Part shown: positions 8,740-16,718 of the stretch, piece after piece | Layout: every line of letters starts with the position of its first letter | Numbering within the stretch: position 1 is the stretch's first letter | Assembly: GCA_035570055.1 (NCBI GenBank) | Contig: DATMLM010000010.1 | Coordinates: 1 to 64,000 of the forward strand | Source of the DNA: DASRDS01 sp035570055 | GTDB taxonomy: Bacteria; Gemmatimonadota; Gemmatimonadetes; Gemmatimonadales; Gemmatimonadaceae | Direction of reading: 5' to 3' | Length of the DNA: 64,000 bases | Program-made: the position numbers and the translations under genes | Notes under the pieces: generated by a model | What the model saw: the letters and a program-made list of their open reading frames with translations, nothing else | What the model was told of the DNA's origin: nothing | Databases searched by the model: none

Positions 8740-10964
8740 GGAGTAACGACGCGGACCAGCGGCACGATGTTGTCGATCCCATCCCACTGCGTGATCTGAT
8801 CGAGCACGGCGTCGCCCGAGGTGACCCTGGCGAACGCCGTATAGTGCCCGTCCAGATGCGGCTCCGTGCCCAACGAGATGAAGTACTGGCTCCCTCCGGT
8901 ATTCGGCCCGTCGAGCGCCATCCCCACGGTTCCCCGTACGTACCGCCGCCGGTCGAGCTCATCACGGATATCATAGCCGGGACCGCCGCGACCATCGCCA
9001 CGTGGATCACCGTCCTGCACCACAAACGCGGGCACGACCCGATGGAAATTCAGTCCTTTGTAGAATCCGCGTTTCGCGAGCGTCAGGAAATTATCCACCG
9101 TGAGCGGCGCGTCCGCGCCAAAGAACTCGATCGTGATATTCCCCCTTGCCGTCTGAACAGTCGCCTGCGGCGCCTGCCCGCGGAGACTCGGCTCCACGAT
9201 CTCGTGCACGACCCGGAGGTACCAATCGGTCGGATGCGGCGCCGGCCGGCCGTTCTCCGGCCGCCAGGCCGCCAGCACCGTCACACCACGCGCCGCATCC
9301 AGCAACGCCGCGTCATCGGTCACCGGCAGCGCGGCGATTTTCGCCTTCGCGTCATCGCCCACGTGCGCGCTATCCCTCCTCCAAATCCCCACGAGACAGC
9401 GAACCGCCGCGAGCCGTGCTTCGTTCCCGGTGTCCGCGATCGCGGCCTGATACGCATCGGCAACCACCGGCACATCCTCCGCCGTCGCGATGTCGGCGAG
9501 ACCGCCCAGGCCCACCGCCCGCACCGCGATGTCGGGGTCACGGACCGCGGTCAGCATGTACTCACGCCGCCAGGGATGCGGCGTCCCACCAGCGCTCTGC
9601 CCCGCTGCCTCGGCGAACACGTCATACGCCGCCGCCCGTACGCGCGGATCCGGATCGCGCGTGAGCGGTAACGTGAGATCGACAATCCGCTCCATCGAGG
9701 CGCCGGTTCCGGCCATCGCGGCCGCCGCACGGAATCGCCAATCGCCCGAGCGCTGCCACCGGTCCGGGTTGTCGTGGTCCAACTCCGGCAGAATGACGCC
9801 GTTCCGGACCGCCGCCATCAATACCACCGCATGAAACGCGAACGACGTGTCTTCGCCGTACGCATGGACCCAGTCACCGCGGGGCGCGCCAGCGAGCGTC
9901 GAGTCCAGTGCTCGCGCGGCCGTGATCCGCACGTTCGGATCGTCATCGCGCAGCGCAATGACGACCGGCGCGCGCGCCGCCGCACCATATCCGCGGAGCG
10001 AGTTGAGCGCGGCGATCCGGACATAGGCGACGCTGTCGTGCGCCATCGAGTCGAGGACCGTGACCGCATAATTCCCGAGCGAATCGCCCGCCGCCGAACG
10101 CGCGAGCCCACGAGCGACCCATTCGCGCGTCTCGGCGTCCCGCGCCCGAAACGCCGCCGGCAGCAAGAGCACGCGCACGCCGGCCGCGGCACGCGACCGC
10201 GTCACGGCATATACCGCCGCGCGCAGCAGCGCCGTGTTGCCAGGCGTGATGTATGGCGTGAGAAGCGTCGTCGGTACGGGCCTGAGCTTGGCCGCCGCAT
10301 ACAGCACGATCGACGTCGCGAAACCGCCCCGGAGCGCGGTCTCGATAGCCTTCCGTCCCGGATCGCCCAGCTCACCGAGCGACCACGCAGCCTCTCTCGC
10401 CAGCGGCGCCGCCACAACGGCGACCGGGACTCGTGACTGCGTCACCCTCGCGTTCGGCTGTTGGCCGTATCCGCCGCCGCCCATGCCGCCACCGCCCTGT
10501 CCGCCATTGCGCGTGAGCGGCACATACACTGGCGCAGCCGAGATCGACTGGGCCAGCAGGTTGACGCTCGGCGTGTCGGCCATGAGGCCGAGCGCGAACG
10601 CGGCCGTGGCGGCGACCGCGGTGTCGCGCTCGATGAGCAGCGTGCGCAGCACCGGCGCCACGTTCCGCGCCCGGACCTGACCCGCGGCGCGCGCGGCCTC
10701 CACGCGCAGCGCGGTCGTCAGCGTCTTGCCGAGGGCCGACTTGATCAGCACCTCATCGACGCGATGCGCGTCGACCATGGCCAGCAGTTCCGCGTAGCGC
10801 AGCGCTTCCGAGTCGGGAAACGCCGTGAACTGCGCGACGACTGTCGTGGGCTTCGTCTCCGGCGCCTTGTGCCCGCCACCACAGGCGAGCGCGAAGCTAG
10901 CCGCCGATGCCGTTAGACAGAAAAGCGCGAACGTCGCCCGGGAGCGCGGAGACTTTGCCCTCAC
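8736..10964 (-). CDS. HEAT-repeat lipoprotein fused to cyclophilin-type peptidyl-prolyl isomerase
   Basis: About 742 residues. After a lipoprotein-type signal (ASFALAC) comes a long stretch of alpha-helical HEAT-like repeats (patterns such as VRIAALNSLRGYG and VRAAAYDVFAEAAG). The last 160 residues are a cyclophilin domain: GNITIEFFGADAPLTVDNF, FHRVVPAFVVQDGDP, GMALDGPNTGGSQYFIS. A Gly-rich linker (GGQGGGGMGGGGYGQQ) splits the HEAT region. It probably acts in the periplasm on folding outer-membrane proteins, with the HEAT array as a scaffold. The GTG at 10964 is preferred to the upstream ATG at 11033, since it puts the signal at the N terminus. It overlaps the thioesterase gene by 68 nt. Confidence 0.85.
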   Translation of the reverse strand: MRAKSPRSRATFALFCLTASAASFALACGGGHKAPETKPTTVVAQFTAFPDSEALRYAELLAMVDAHRVDEVLIKSALGKTLTTALRVEAARAAGQVRARNVAPVLRTLLIERDTAVAATAAFALGLMADTPSVNLLAQSISAAPVYVPLTRNGGQGGGGMGGGGYGQQPNARVTQSRVPVAVVAAPLAREAAWSLGELGDPGRKAIETALRGGFATSIVLYAAAKLRPVPTTLLTPYITPGNTALLRAAVYAVTRSRAAAGVRVLLLPAAFRARDAETREWVARGLARSAAGDSLGNYAVTVLDSMAHDSVAYVRIAALNSLRGYGAAARAPVVIALRDDDPNVRITAARALDSTLAGAPRGDWVHAYGEDTSFAFHAVVLMAAVRNGVILPELDHDNPDRWQRSGDWRFRAAAAMAGTGASMERIVDLTLPLTRDPDPRVRAAAYDVFAEAAGQSAGGTPHPWRREYMLTAVRDPDIAVRAVGLGGLADIATAEDVPVVADAYQAAIADTGNEARLAAVRCLVGIWRRDSAHVGDDAKAKIAALPVTDDAALLDAARGVTVLAAWRPENGRPAPHPTDWYLRVVHEIVEPSLRGQAPQATVQTARGNITIEFFGADAPLTVDNFLTLAKRGFYKGLNFHRVVPAFVVQDGDPRGDGRGGPGYDIRDELDRRRYVRGTVGMALDGPNTGGSQYFISLGTEPHLDGHYTAFARVTSGDAVLDQITQWDGIDNIVPLVRVVTP

Positions 10965-11313
10965 GATCGAGCGAGACGAGGATCGTGCGAGCGGTCGCGA
11001 GACGGGCGCCGGTGCCTGCGTGGACAATGACATAGTCGAAGGTCACGGTTCTGGATCGAACGTCGGTGAGAAGGGTCTCGACCCGCACGATATCGTCGTA
11101 CCGGGCCGGTGCGTGGCACCGCAACGAGGCTTCAGACACTGCCAGCGCGACACCGTTCCGCTCCAACTCGGCGTACGGCGTGCCGAGGGCGCGGATATAG
11201 TCGGTACGGCCGATCTCGCACCAGATCAGGTAATTCGAGTGATACACGACCCCCATCTGGTCGGTTTCCGCATATCGGACGCGAAGCTCCGTCGCAATCG
11301 GTCGCCCTCCCAT
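10897..11313 (-). CDS. YbgC/4-hydroxybenzoyl-CoA-type thioesterase
   Basis: A hotdog-fold acyl-CoA thioesterase of about 138 residues. The family signature RVRYAETDQMGVVYHSNYLIWCEIGRTDYIR has the catalytic Asp of YAETDQMG. Homologues hydrolyse short acyl-CoAs, and in proteobacteria sit next to tol-pal genes. Start: the Met of MGGRPIAT (11313) fits family length. An upstream Met at 11346 would leave only 6 nt to the divergent lpxH start. Confidence 0.88.
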   Translation of the reverse strand: MGGRPIATELRVRYAETDQMGVVYHSNYLIWCEIGRTDYIRALGTPYAELERNGVALAVSEASLRCHAPARYDDIVRVETLLTDVRSRTVTFDYVIVHAGTGARLATARTILVSLDREGKVSALPGDVRAFLSNGIGG

Positions 11314-11330
11314 GGCCGGCAAGTTAGCCG

Positions 11331-11348
11331 GTATGGTAAACTCCATAC
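11331..11348. promoter_or_regulatory. inverted repeat between divergent lpxH and thioesterase starts
   Basis: GTATGG-TAAACT-CCATAC is a perfect 6 bp inverted repeat in the very short divergent gap. It could be a regulator site or part of overlapping promoters. If lpxH starts at 11353, its leader would be only a few bases. Confidence 0.35.
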
Positions 11349-11352
11349 AGAC

Positions 11353-12210
11353 ATGACGGTTCTCCCCGCCCCTGTGTATGTCTTTTCCGATGCCCACTTA
11401 GGCGTTGGATCGCCGTGGGATGGGGGCGAAAAAGCCCTCCGTGAGTTCCTCCGGGGAATCACGGACGGCAGCCTCGTGATCAACGGGGACCTCTTCGACT
11501 TCTGGTTCGAGTGGCGCACCGTCATCCCACGCTCGAGCTTCCGCGTCCTCGCCGCGCTGGCGGACCTTCGCGAACGCGGAGTCCCGGTCCTGTGGATCGC
11601 CGGCAACCATGACTGCTGGGGCGGCGAGATGCTCAGAACGGACGTCGGCGTCGAGTATCACGTCGGCCCGTGGGAAGGCACGCTCGGCGGCTGGAGCGCG
11701 CGCATCGAGCACGGTGACGGCCTCCGCGAGACGGAAGACCGCCGGTACCGCGCCCTCCGGGCCGTGATCCGCCACCCGACGGCCGTGCGCGCGTATCGGT
11801 GGCTGCCCGCGGACCTGGCGACCTGGCTGGCCACGCGCAGCTCGCACGCCAGCCGGACCTACAGCGCCCGCGATGGCGGTGCCGGCCTCCGCGCGGTGGC
11901 CGAGAAGACACTCATCGCGGACCCGCGCCTGGAGCTCCTGGTGCTCGCACATTCGCACGTCGCGACGATCGAGCGCATGAAGGGGGGCGGCGTCTACGCG
12001 AACGCCGGCGCGTGGATCAGCGGACCCAAAGAGCCCGGGCCGACATTTCTCATGGTCACGCCCGAGAAGATCTCGCTCAACGCTTGGCTCCAGTCAGGTC
12101 ACGTTCAGCGTCTCAACGCGCTTGATCGTGTGCCCGGGACCGAGGAACCGGCGGGCGGAACGGAGGAATTGCTCCGGGGCGTCCGTGGCGATGAAGCGAT
12201 AGGTCGGTGA
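11353..12210 (+). CDS. lpxH: UDP-2,3-diacylglucosamine diphosphatase-like metallophosphoesterase
   Basis: 285 residues. Calcineurin-like phosphoesterase motifs are in order: SDAHLG, NGDLFDFWFEW, GNHD, HGD and LAHSH, the LpxH set that binds two Mn ions. LpxH cleaves UDP-2,3-diacyl-GlcN to lipid X in lipid A synthesis. The ATG at 11353 directly precedes the conserved core, while the upstream extension of the frame is antisense to the thioesterase. The last 117 nt overlap the 3' end of murI on the other strand. The last 30 residues (PGTEEPAGG region) are unlike LpxH and may be unconserved. Confidence 0.85.
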   Translation: MTVLPAPVYVFSDAHLGVGSPWDGGEKALREFLRGITDGSLVINGDLFDFWFEWRTVIPRSSFRVLAALADLRERGVPVLWIAGNHDCWGGEMLRTDVGVEYHVGPWEGTLGGWSARIEHGDGLRETEDRRYRALRAVIRHPTAVRAYRWLPADLATWLATRSSHASRTYSARDGGAGLRAVAEKTLIADPRLELLVLAHSHVATIERMKGGGVYANAGAWISGPKEPGPTFLMVTPEKISLNAWLQSGHVQRLNALDRVPGTEEPAGGTEELLRGVRGDEAIGR

Positions 12211-12897
12211 CGCCTTCGGCGGCGCCTCGATCTGCGCCTGCTGCAGCACCATCGACACTTCGATCGCCGTCTCGGCCCCGCTGTCGATCAGCGTCACGCC
12301 CTCCACGCGATTGGCGATCTGTTCGACGAGCAATGGGTAATGCGTGCAGCCCAGGATCAGCGTATCGATGCCGGTCGCGGCGAGCGGCTTGAGGTACAGC
12401 TTCACGATCTGCCGCGTGGCCTTGTGCTCCAGCAGCCCTTCTTCGACCAGCGGCACGAACAATGGGCACGGCGTCGACATCACCGTGAGCTCGGGGTTGA
12501 TCTCGGCGATCGCCTTCTCGTAGGCGCCGGACGCGATCGTGCCGACGGTGCCGATCACGCCGATCGGCCCGGATTTCGTCGCCCGCACCGCGGCGCGCGC
12601 GCCGGGCTCGATGACGCCAACGACTGGCACCGACAGCGTCTCTCTGAGCATCGGCAACGCGTGCGCGGTCGCCGTGTTGCATGCCACCACCACCGCCTTG
12701 ACCCCTTCTCCAACCAGATATGCCGCGATCTCCTTCGCATACCGGCGCACGGTGTCGGGACTCTTCGGCCCGTATGGCACGCGCGCGCTGTCGCCGACAT
12801 AGATGATCGACTCCCGCGGGAGGCGCGCCACCAATGCCCGTACGACGGTGAGCCCGCCGAGTCCGGAGTCGAATACGCCGATCGGTGCGGTCGTCAT
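12094..12897 (-). CDS. murI: glutamate racemase
   Basis: 267 residues. Makes D-glutamate for peptidoglycan. Family blocks: IGVFDSGLGGLTV, VYVGDSARVPYG-like VGDSARVPYG, VACNTATAHAL with the first catalytic Cys, and LGCTHYPLL with the second. The ATG at 12897 overlaps the stop of the DUF5683-like gene (ATGA). The longer upstream frame is antisense-like and not conserved. The C terminus overlaps lpxH tail-to-tail. Confidence 0.95.
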   Translation of the reverse strand: MTTAPIGVFDSGLGGLTVVRALVARLPRESIIYVGDSARVPYGPKSPDTVRRYAKEIAAYLVGEGVKAVVVACNTATAHALPMLRETLSVPVVGVIEPGARAAVRATKSGPIGVIGTVGTIASGAYEKAIAEINPELTVMSTPCPLFVPLVEEGLLEHKATRQIVKLYLKPLAATGIDTLILGCTHYPLLVEQIANRVEGVTLIDSGAETAIEVSMVLQQAQIEAPPKASPTYRFIATDAPEQFLRSARRFLGPGHTIKRVETLNVT

Positions 12898-13493
12898 AAA
12901 GGAGGTGCGCGAATAGGGAGTGAGATCGCCACCACAGTCGAGCCATCCGGCGCGCGGAACGCCGAGATGCGACTCGGCAGATCCCACAGCTGCGCCTCGA
13001 CGAACGCGTCGGCGCCGGAGATGAGATGATTGAAGATGATCACCGCGATCCAGTCTTCGACGTGCAGCTTGCGCGCGCCGACGCGTGAAGACGAGTACGG
13101 GTTGTAGTTGAATATCTCGATCGGCTTGCCCGTCGTGTCGTTGATCTGCACGACTCCATTCACGACGGAGTCGTAGAGCGCGACGCTATCGTTTCGATGG
13201 GTCTGCGCATATTTGAGATCCCTCGCGGCTTGCTCCCACCGCGAGAGCGCGAGCACTTCGACACCCGCGAACAGCGCGCCGGTCCACGCGCGATCGAGCT
13301 TCGCTTGTCCGAGGCCGGGGACGAGCAGCGAATACAAGAACGCGCGTCCCGGAGGAATCGGCGGGCCTTTCACGGTATCGACGCGCGGCGCCCGATGCGA
13401 CGGCGCCGGCCGCGACACTCCGGCCCTCGTGCTATCCTGCTGCTGGGCTCCCGCGATCGATGCCGAGAACAGCAGCAGCGCAAGTACCAGCAA
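12894..13493 (-). CDS. DUF5683-like secreted/membrane protein
   Basis: About 199 residues. The likely start is TTG at 13493, only two bases beyond the 3' end of selC, giving a signal peptide (LLVLALLLFSASIAGAQ). The motif SLLVPGLGQAKLDRAWTGALFAG matches the PGLGQ segment of DUF5683/TM2-like proteins, followed by a DWIAVIIFNHLISGADAFV helix pair. The ATG at 13580 would put the start inside the tRNA gene and is rejected. There is no room for a Shine-Dalgarno outside the tRNA, so it may be translated from a processed leader-poor mRNA. Confidence 0.7.
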   Translation of the reverse strand: MLVLALLLFSASIAGAQQQDSTRAGVSRPAPSHRAPRVDTVKGPPIPPGRAFLYSLLVPGLGQAKLDRAWTGALFAGVEVLALSRWEQAARDLKYAQTHRNDSVALYDSVVNGVVQINDTTGKPIEIFNYNPYSSSRVGARKLHVEDWIAVIIFNHLISGADAFVEAQLWDLPSRISAFRAPDGSTVVAISLPIRAPPL

Positions 13494-13494
13494 C

Positions 13495-13588
13495 CGGGAG
13501 CGCGTGGGAATCGAACCCACCAAACCCGAACGAGTCGGGTCGCAGCGGTTTTGAAGACCGAGAGGACCACCAGGCCCCATCCACCCCC
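13495..13588 (-). tRNA. selC: tRNA-Sec (anticodon UCA)
   Basis: A 94 nt tRNA with all the marks of tRNA-Sec. The anticodon loop CTTCAAA carries TCA at 13554-13552. The D-stem is long (GGGGCC/GGTCCT, loop TGGT). The variable arm is long, with stem ACCCGA/TCGGGT. The T-arm is GTGGG-TTCGATT-CCCAC. The extended acceptor GGGGGTGG/GCGCTCCC has seven pairs including two G-U, plus one G/G mismatch. The discriminator is G and no CCA is encoded. The outermost anticodon-stem pair is mismatched (U/C). Its 5' end directly abuts the selD stop codon, so RNase P must cut exactly at the end of the selD coding region. Confidence 0.9.
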
Positions 13589-14632
13589 CTACATGAGCTC
13601 AATGCGACCGTCCCCTTCGACCACGACGCCAATCTCGGCCGCACCGGGAACGCGCTGAACATACTCGGCCACGAGATCAGGTGCCGCTGCGATCAATAGC
13701 CCCCCAGAGGTCTGGGGATCGACGAGCAGTGCCTTCTCGAACGCCGTTCGCCCTACCCCCCAGTCCACCAGGGGTTTCAGATATGCGTCGTTCCGCTCGC
13801 CTCCAGCCGTCCGCGCGCCGCGCTCAAAAGCCTGCCCGGCCCCATCGAGCACAGGCACGCGATCGACGGTGATGCGCAGCCCTACGTGGCTGGCTCTCGC
13901 CACGTGCGACGCATGGCCGAGAAGCCCGAACCCGGTGATGTCCGTCGCGCACGACACGCCGAGCGCAACGGCCGCGCGCGCCGCGTCACGATTGAGTGTC
14001 GTCATGACCTCGATCATGCGCGTCTCGACCTCGGCCGGCATCTTCCCGCGCCATTTCTTGAACGCGGTCGAGATGAGCCCCGTCCCGATGGGCTTCGTGA
14101 GCAACAGCCGATCGCCAACGCGAGCCCCGGCGTTGGTCAAGATGCGCCGCGGATCCACGCGCCCGGTGACGGAGAGCCCGTACTTGAGCTCCTCGTCCTC
14201 GACGGTATGCCCGCCGACGATGACCGCTCCAGCCTCCTGCACCGCCGCTTGCCCGCCGCGCAAAATCTCGGTCAGCACCTCGATCGGGAGCTTCTTGACG
14301 GGAAACCCGACGATGTTGAGCGCGGTCAGCGGCTCGCCACCCATCGCATAGACGTCCGACAGCGCGTTCGCCGCGGCGACCCGCCCGTACGTGAACGGGT
14401 CATCCACGATCGGCGCAAAGAAGTCGACGGTCTGCACGAGCGCGAGATCGTCGGACAGCCGAAAGATCCCCGCGTCATCGAAGGTCTCTCGACCGACGAT
14501 GAGGCGTGGATCTTCGCTCGGCGTGAGCGGAGCGAGCGCCCGCGACAGGTCACCCGGACCCATTTTCGACGCTCACCCCGCGCACCGCGCGAATTCGGTC
14601 AGCCGAAAAATCTCTTCCCGCGTGTGCTTCAG
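13589..14632 (-). CDS. selD: selenide, water dikinase (SelD), itself with an in-frame UGA selenocysteine
   Basis: Makes selenophosphate from selenide and ATP, the Se donor for Sec-tRNA. Read only from the first ATG (14563) it lacks the catalytic N terminus. Upstream in the same frame the codons give LTEFARCAG, then UGA (14575-14573), then ASKMGPGDL, which lines up with the E. coli segment GAGCGCK. So Sec sits at the catalytic Cys17 place and the catalytic Lys (ASK) is kept. Later blocks NALSDVYAMGGEP, GGHTVEDEE and TSGGLLIA are typical. No ATG/GTG/TTG precedes the UGA at the right distance. CTG at 14632, overlapping the ridA stop, gives about 347 residues, the normal length, and ATT at 14611 is another option. 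The gene ends in TAG one base before selC. Confidence 0.9.
14547..14575 (-). promoter_or_regulatory. UGA(Sec) codon and bacterial SECIS-like hairpin in selD
   Basis: The UGA occupies 14575-14573. Eleven nt later GGGTC (14561-14557) and GACCT (14551-14547) form a 5 bp stem (one G-U) closing the loop CGGGT. A short stem with a GG(G)U apical loop placed 15-35 nt past the UGA is the known form of the bacterial SECIS bound by SelB. This is a reading by eye, not a covariance-model result. Confidence 0.65.
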
Positions 14633-15027
14633 GAATCGCTCCCCTTGTCCTTCTTCATCGCCGCCACCGCATCGATCTCCACCGCGGCGCCCTTGGGCAG
14701 CGCCGCGACTTGCACGGTCGACCGCGCGGGCCGCGCGCCATTCATGACCTTCGCGTACACCTCGTTCATGGCGTCGAAGTCGGCCATGTTCGCGAGATAG
14801 ACCGTCGTCTTCACGACATCCGCCCACGTCAGCTGTCGTTCGGCCAGCACCGCCGTGAGGTTCGCGAGCGCCTGCTGCGTTTGTGGAATGACGCCGCCCG
14901 TCACGATCTGACCGGTCGCGGGATCGAGCCCCACCTGACCCGCCGTGAAGAGGAAGTGATGCGCGATGGTCGCTTGCGCGTACGGACCCACCGGCTTCGG
15001 CGCCTTGCTCGTCTCAACCGTATGCAT
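14629..15027 (-). CDS. ridA: RidA family enamine/imine deaminase
   Basis: 132 residues. Hydrolyses reactive 2-aminoacrylate and related imines released by PLP enzymes. Signatures: GPYAQAT near residue 14, FTAGQVGLDPATG, and the catalytic Arg in ARSTVQVAALPKGAAVEIDAVA. The stop overlaps the possible CTG start of selD (CTGA), which suggests coupled translation. fhs lies 11 nt upstream. Confidence 0.95.
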   Translation of the reverse strand: MHTVETSKAPKPVGPYAQATIAHHFLFTAGQVGLDPATGQIVTGGVIPQTQQALANLTAVLAERQLTWADVVKTTVYLANMADFDAMNEVYAKVMNGARPARSTVQVAALPKGAAVEIDAVAAMKKDKGSDS

Positions 15028-15038
15028 GTACCCGAGGG

Positions 15039-16718
15039 TTAAAAGAGGCCCACAATCGAGCCATCGGCGTGCACCGCCATCCGCTCCGCCGCCGGCTCCT
15101 TCGGCAATCCCGGCATGGTCATAATATCCCCGGCCTGCGCCACCACGAACCCGGCGCCGGCCGCCGGATACACTTCGTTGACCGTAATCCGAAATCCCTT
15201 CGGCGCGCCGAGTCGGGTCGCATCATCGGTGAACGAGTACTGCGTTTTCGCCATACAGACCGGCGTCTCGCCGAGCCCGATCGACTCCAGATACTCGATC
15301 GACCGCTCGGCCTTCGCCGTATAATCGACGCCGTCGCCCCCGTACACTTTCTTCACGATGGTGTCGATCTTATCGCGAATCGGCAAAGTCGCGGGATAGA
15401 GTGGCGCATAGTTGGCTGTCTTGCTGTCGAGCAACCCTTGCACCGCGCGCGCGAGCTCTACGCCACCGGCGCCACCCTTTTCCCACACGTCGCAGAGCGC
15501 AGCCTGTGCCCCGTGTGCTCTGGCCCTATCCGCGACCATCTGCAACTCGCGATCGCTATCCGTAATAAACCGGTTCACGGCAACGACCACCGGCATGCCG
15601 AATTGCTTCACATTCTGGATGTGCCGGTCGAGATTCGGCAGCCCTTTCTCCAACGCGCCAATATCCTCGCGCTTCAAATCATTCTTGTTGGCGCCACCGT
15701 TGAGCTTCAACGCCCTCACGGTCGCCACGAGGACCGCCGCCTCGGGCTTGAGGCCGCCAAACCGACACTTGATGTCGAAGAATTTCTCGGCGCCGAGGTC
15801 GGACCCGAACCCCGCTTCAGTGATGACAATATCCGCGAGACCGAGGGCCGAGCGCGTGGCCAAGATGCTGTTGCACCCATGGGCGATGTTGCCGAATGGC
15901 CCGGCGTGTACGAACGCGGGCCCGCCCTCGAGAGTCTGAACGAGGTTGGGCCGAATCGCGTCCTTGAGTAAAAGCGCCATGGCGCCGGACGCCTTGAGAT
16001 CCCCAGCCCGCACAGGCTTGCGGTCGGCACCGGCTGTCCCACCGACGATAATGCGCGAGAGCCGCGCTTCGAGATCCGCCTGACTCGTCGCCAATGCGAG
16101 GATGGCCATGACCTCGCTCGCGGGAATGATGACCCACCGTTCCTCGCGCACGACGCCGTTCGCGACACCACCGAGCCCGATGACGCAATCCCGGAGCGCC
16201 CGATCGTTCATATCGATCGTCCGCGGCCACGTAATGCGCCGCGGATCAATCGACAGCGGATTCCCCTGCGTCAAGTGATTGTCGAGCATCGCCGACAACA
16301 GCGCGTGCGCGCTCGAGATCGCGTGGAAGTCGCCCGTGAAATGGAGATTGATATCCTCCATCGGGATGACTTGCGCATACCCACCACCCGCCGCGCCCCC
16401 TTTGACGCCGAACACGGGCCCCAGGCTCGGCTCCCTGATGCACAGGACGGCATTCGTGCCGAGCTTCCGAAAGGCTTGCGTGAGCCCAACTGTGGTCGTC
16501 GTCTTCCCTTCGCCAGCCGCTGTCGGGTTGATTCCGGTCACGAGGACGAGCCGCCCGCGCGGAGGACGCGCCGTCAGCTCGAGCGGGATCTTCGCTTTGT
16601 ACTTCCCGTACAGATCGAGATCATCCGGAGTGAGCCCGAGATCGGCGGCGACATCCACGATCGGACGGGGCTTGGCCTGCTGTGCAATCTCAATGTCGGA
16701 GGGGACGCTCATGGTCAC
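15039..16718 (-). CDS. fhs: formate-tetrahydrofolate ligase
   Basis: 559 residues, the normal length. Joins formate to tetrahydrofolate with ATP, feeding one-carbon metabolism. The P-loop TGINPTAAGEGKTTTTVG is near residue 63. The family blocks GVKGGAAGGGYAQVIPMEDINLHFTGD and AGFGSDLGAEKFFDIKCR are intact. It starts at ATG 16718, overlapping the tatD stop (ATGA). It is in one gene string with ridA and selD. Selenium-dependent formate dehydrogenases would connect fhs and selD, but none is in the window. Confidence 0.97.
   Translation of the reverse strand: MTMSVPSDIEIAQQAKPRPIVDVAADLGLTPDDLDLYGKYKAKIPLELTARPPRGRLVLVTGINPTAAGEGKTTTTVGLTQAFRKLGTNAVLCIREPSLGPVFGVKGGAAGGGYAQVIPMEDINLHFTGDFHAISSAHALLSAMLDNHLTQGNPLSIDPRRITWPRTIDMNDRALRDCVIGLGGVANGVVREERWVIIPASEVMAILALATSQADLEARLSRIIVGGTAGADRKPVRAGDLKASGAMALLLKDAIRPNLVQTLEGGPAFVHAGPFGNIAHGCNSILATRSALGLADIVITEAGFGSDLGAEKFFDIKCRFGGLKPEAAVLVATVRALKLNGGANKNDLKREDIGALEKGLPNLDRHIQNVKQFGMPVVVAVNRFITDSDRELQMVADRARAHGAQAALCDVWEKGGAGGVELARAVQGLLDSKTANYAPLYPATLPIRDKIDTIVKKVYGGDGVDYTAKAERSIEYLESIGLGETPVCMAKTQYSFTDDATRLGAPKGFRITVNEVYPAAGAGFVVAQAGDIMTMPGLPKEPAAERMAVHADGSIVGLF

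Noticed and set aside
12898..12906. Plus-strand AAAGGAGGTG as a ribosome binding site
   Set aside because: It lies on the strand opposite to the genes here, with no plus-strand gene after it.
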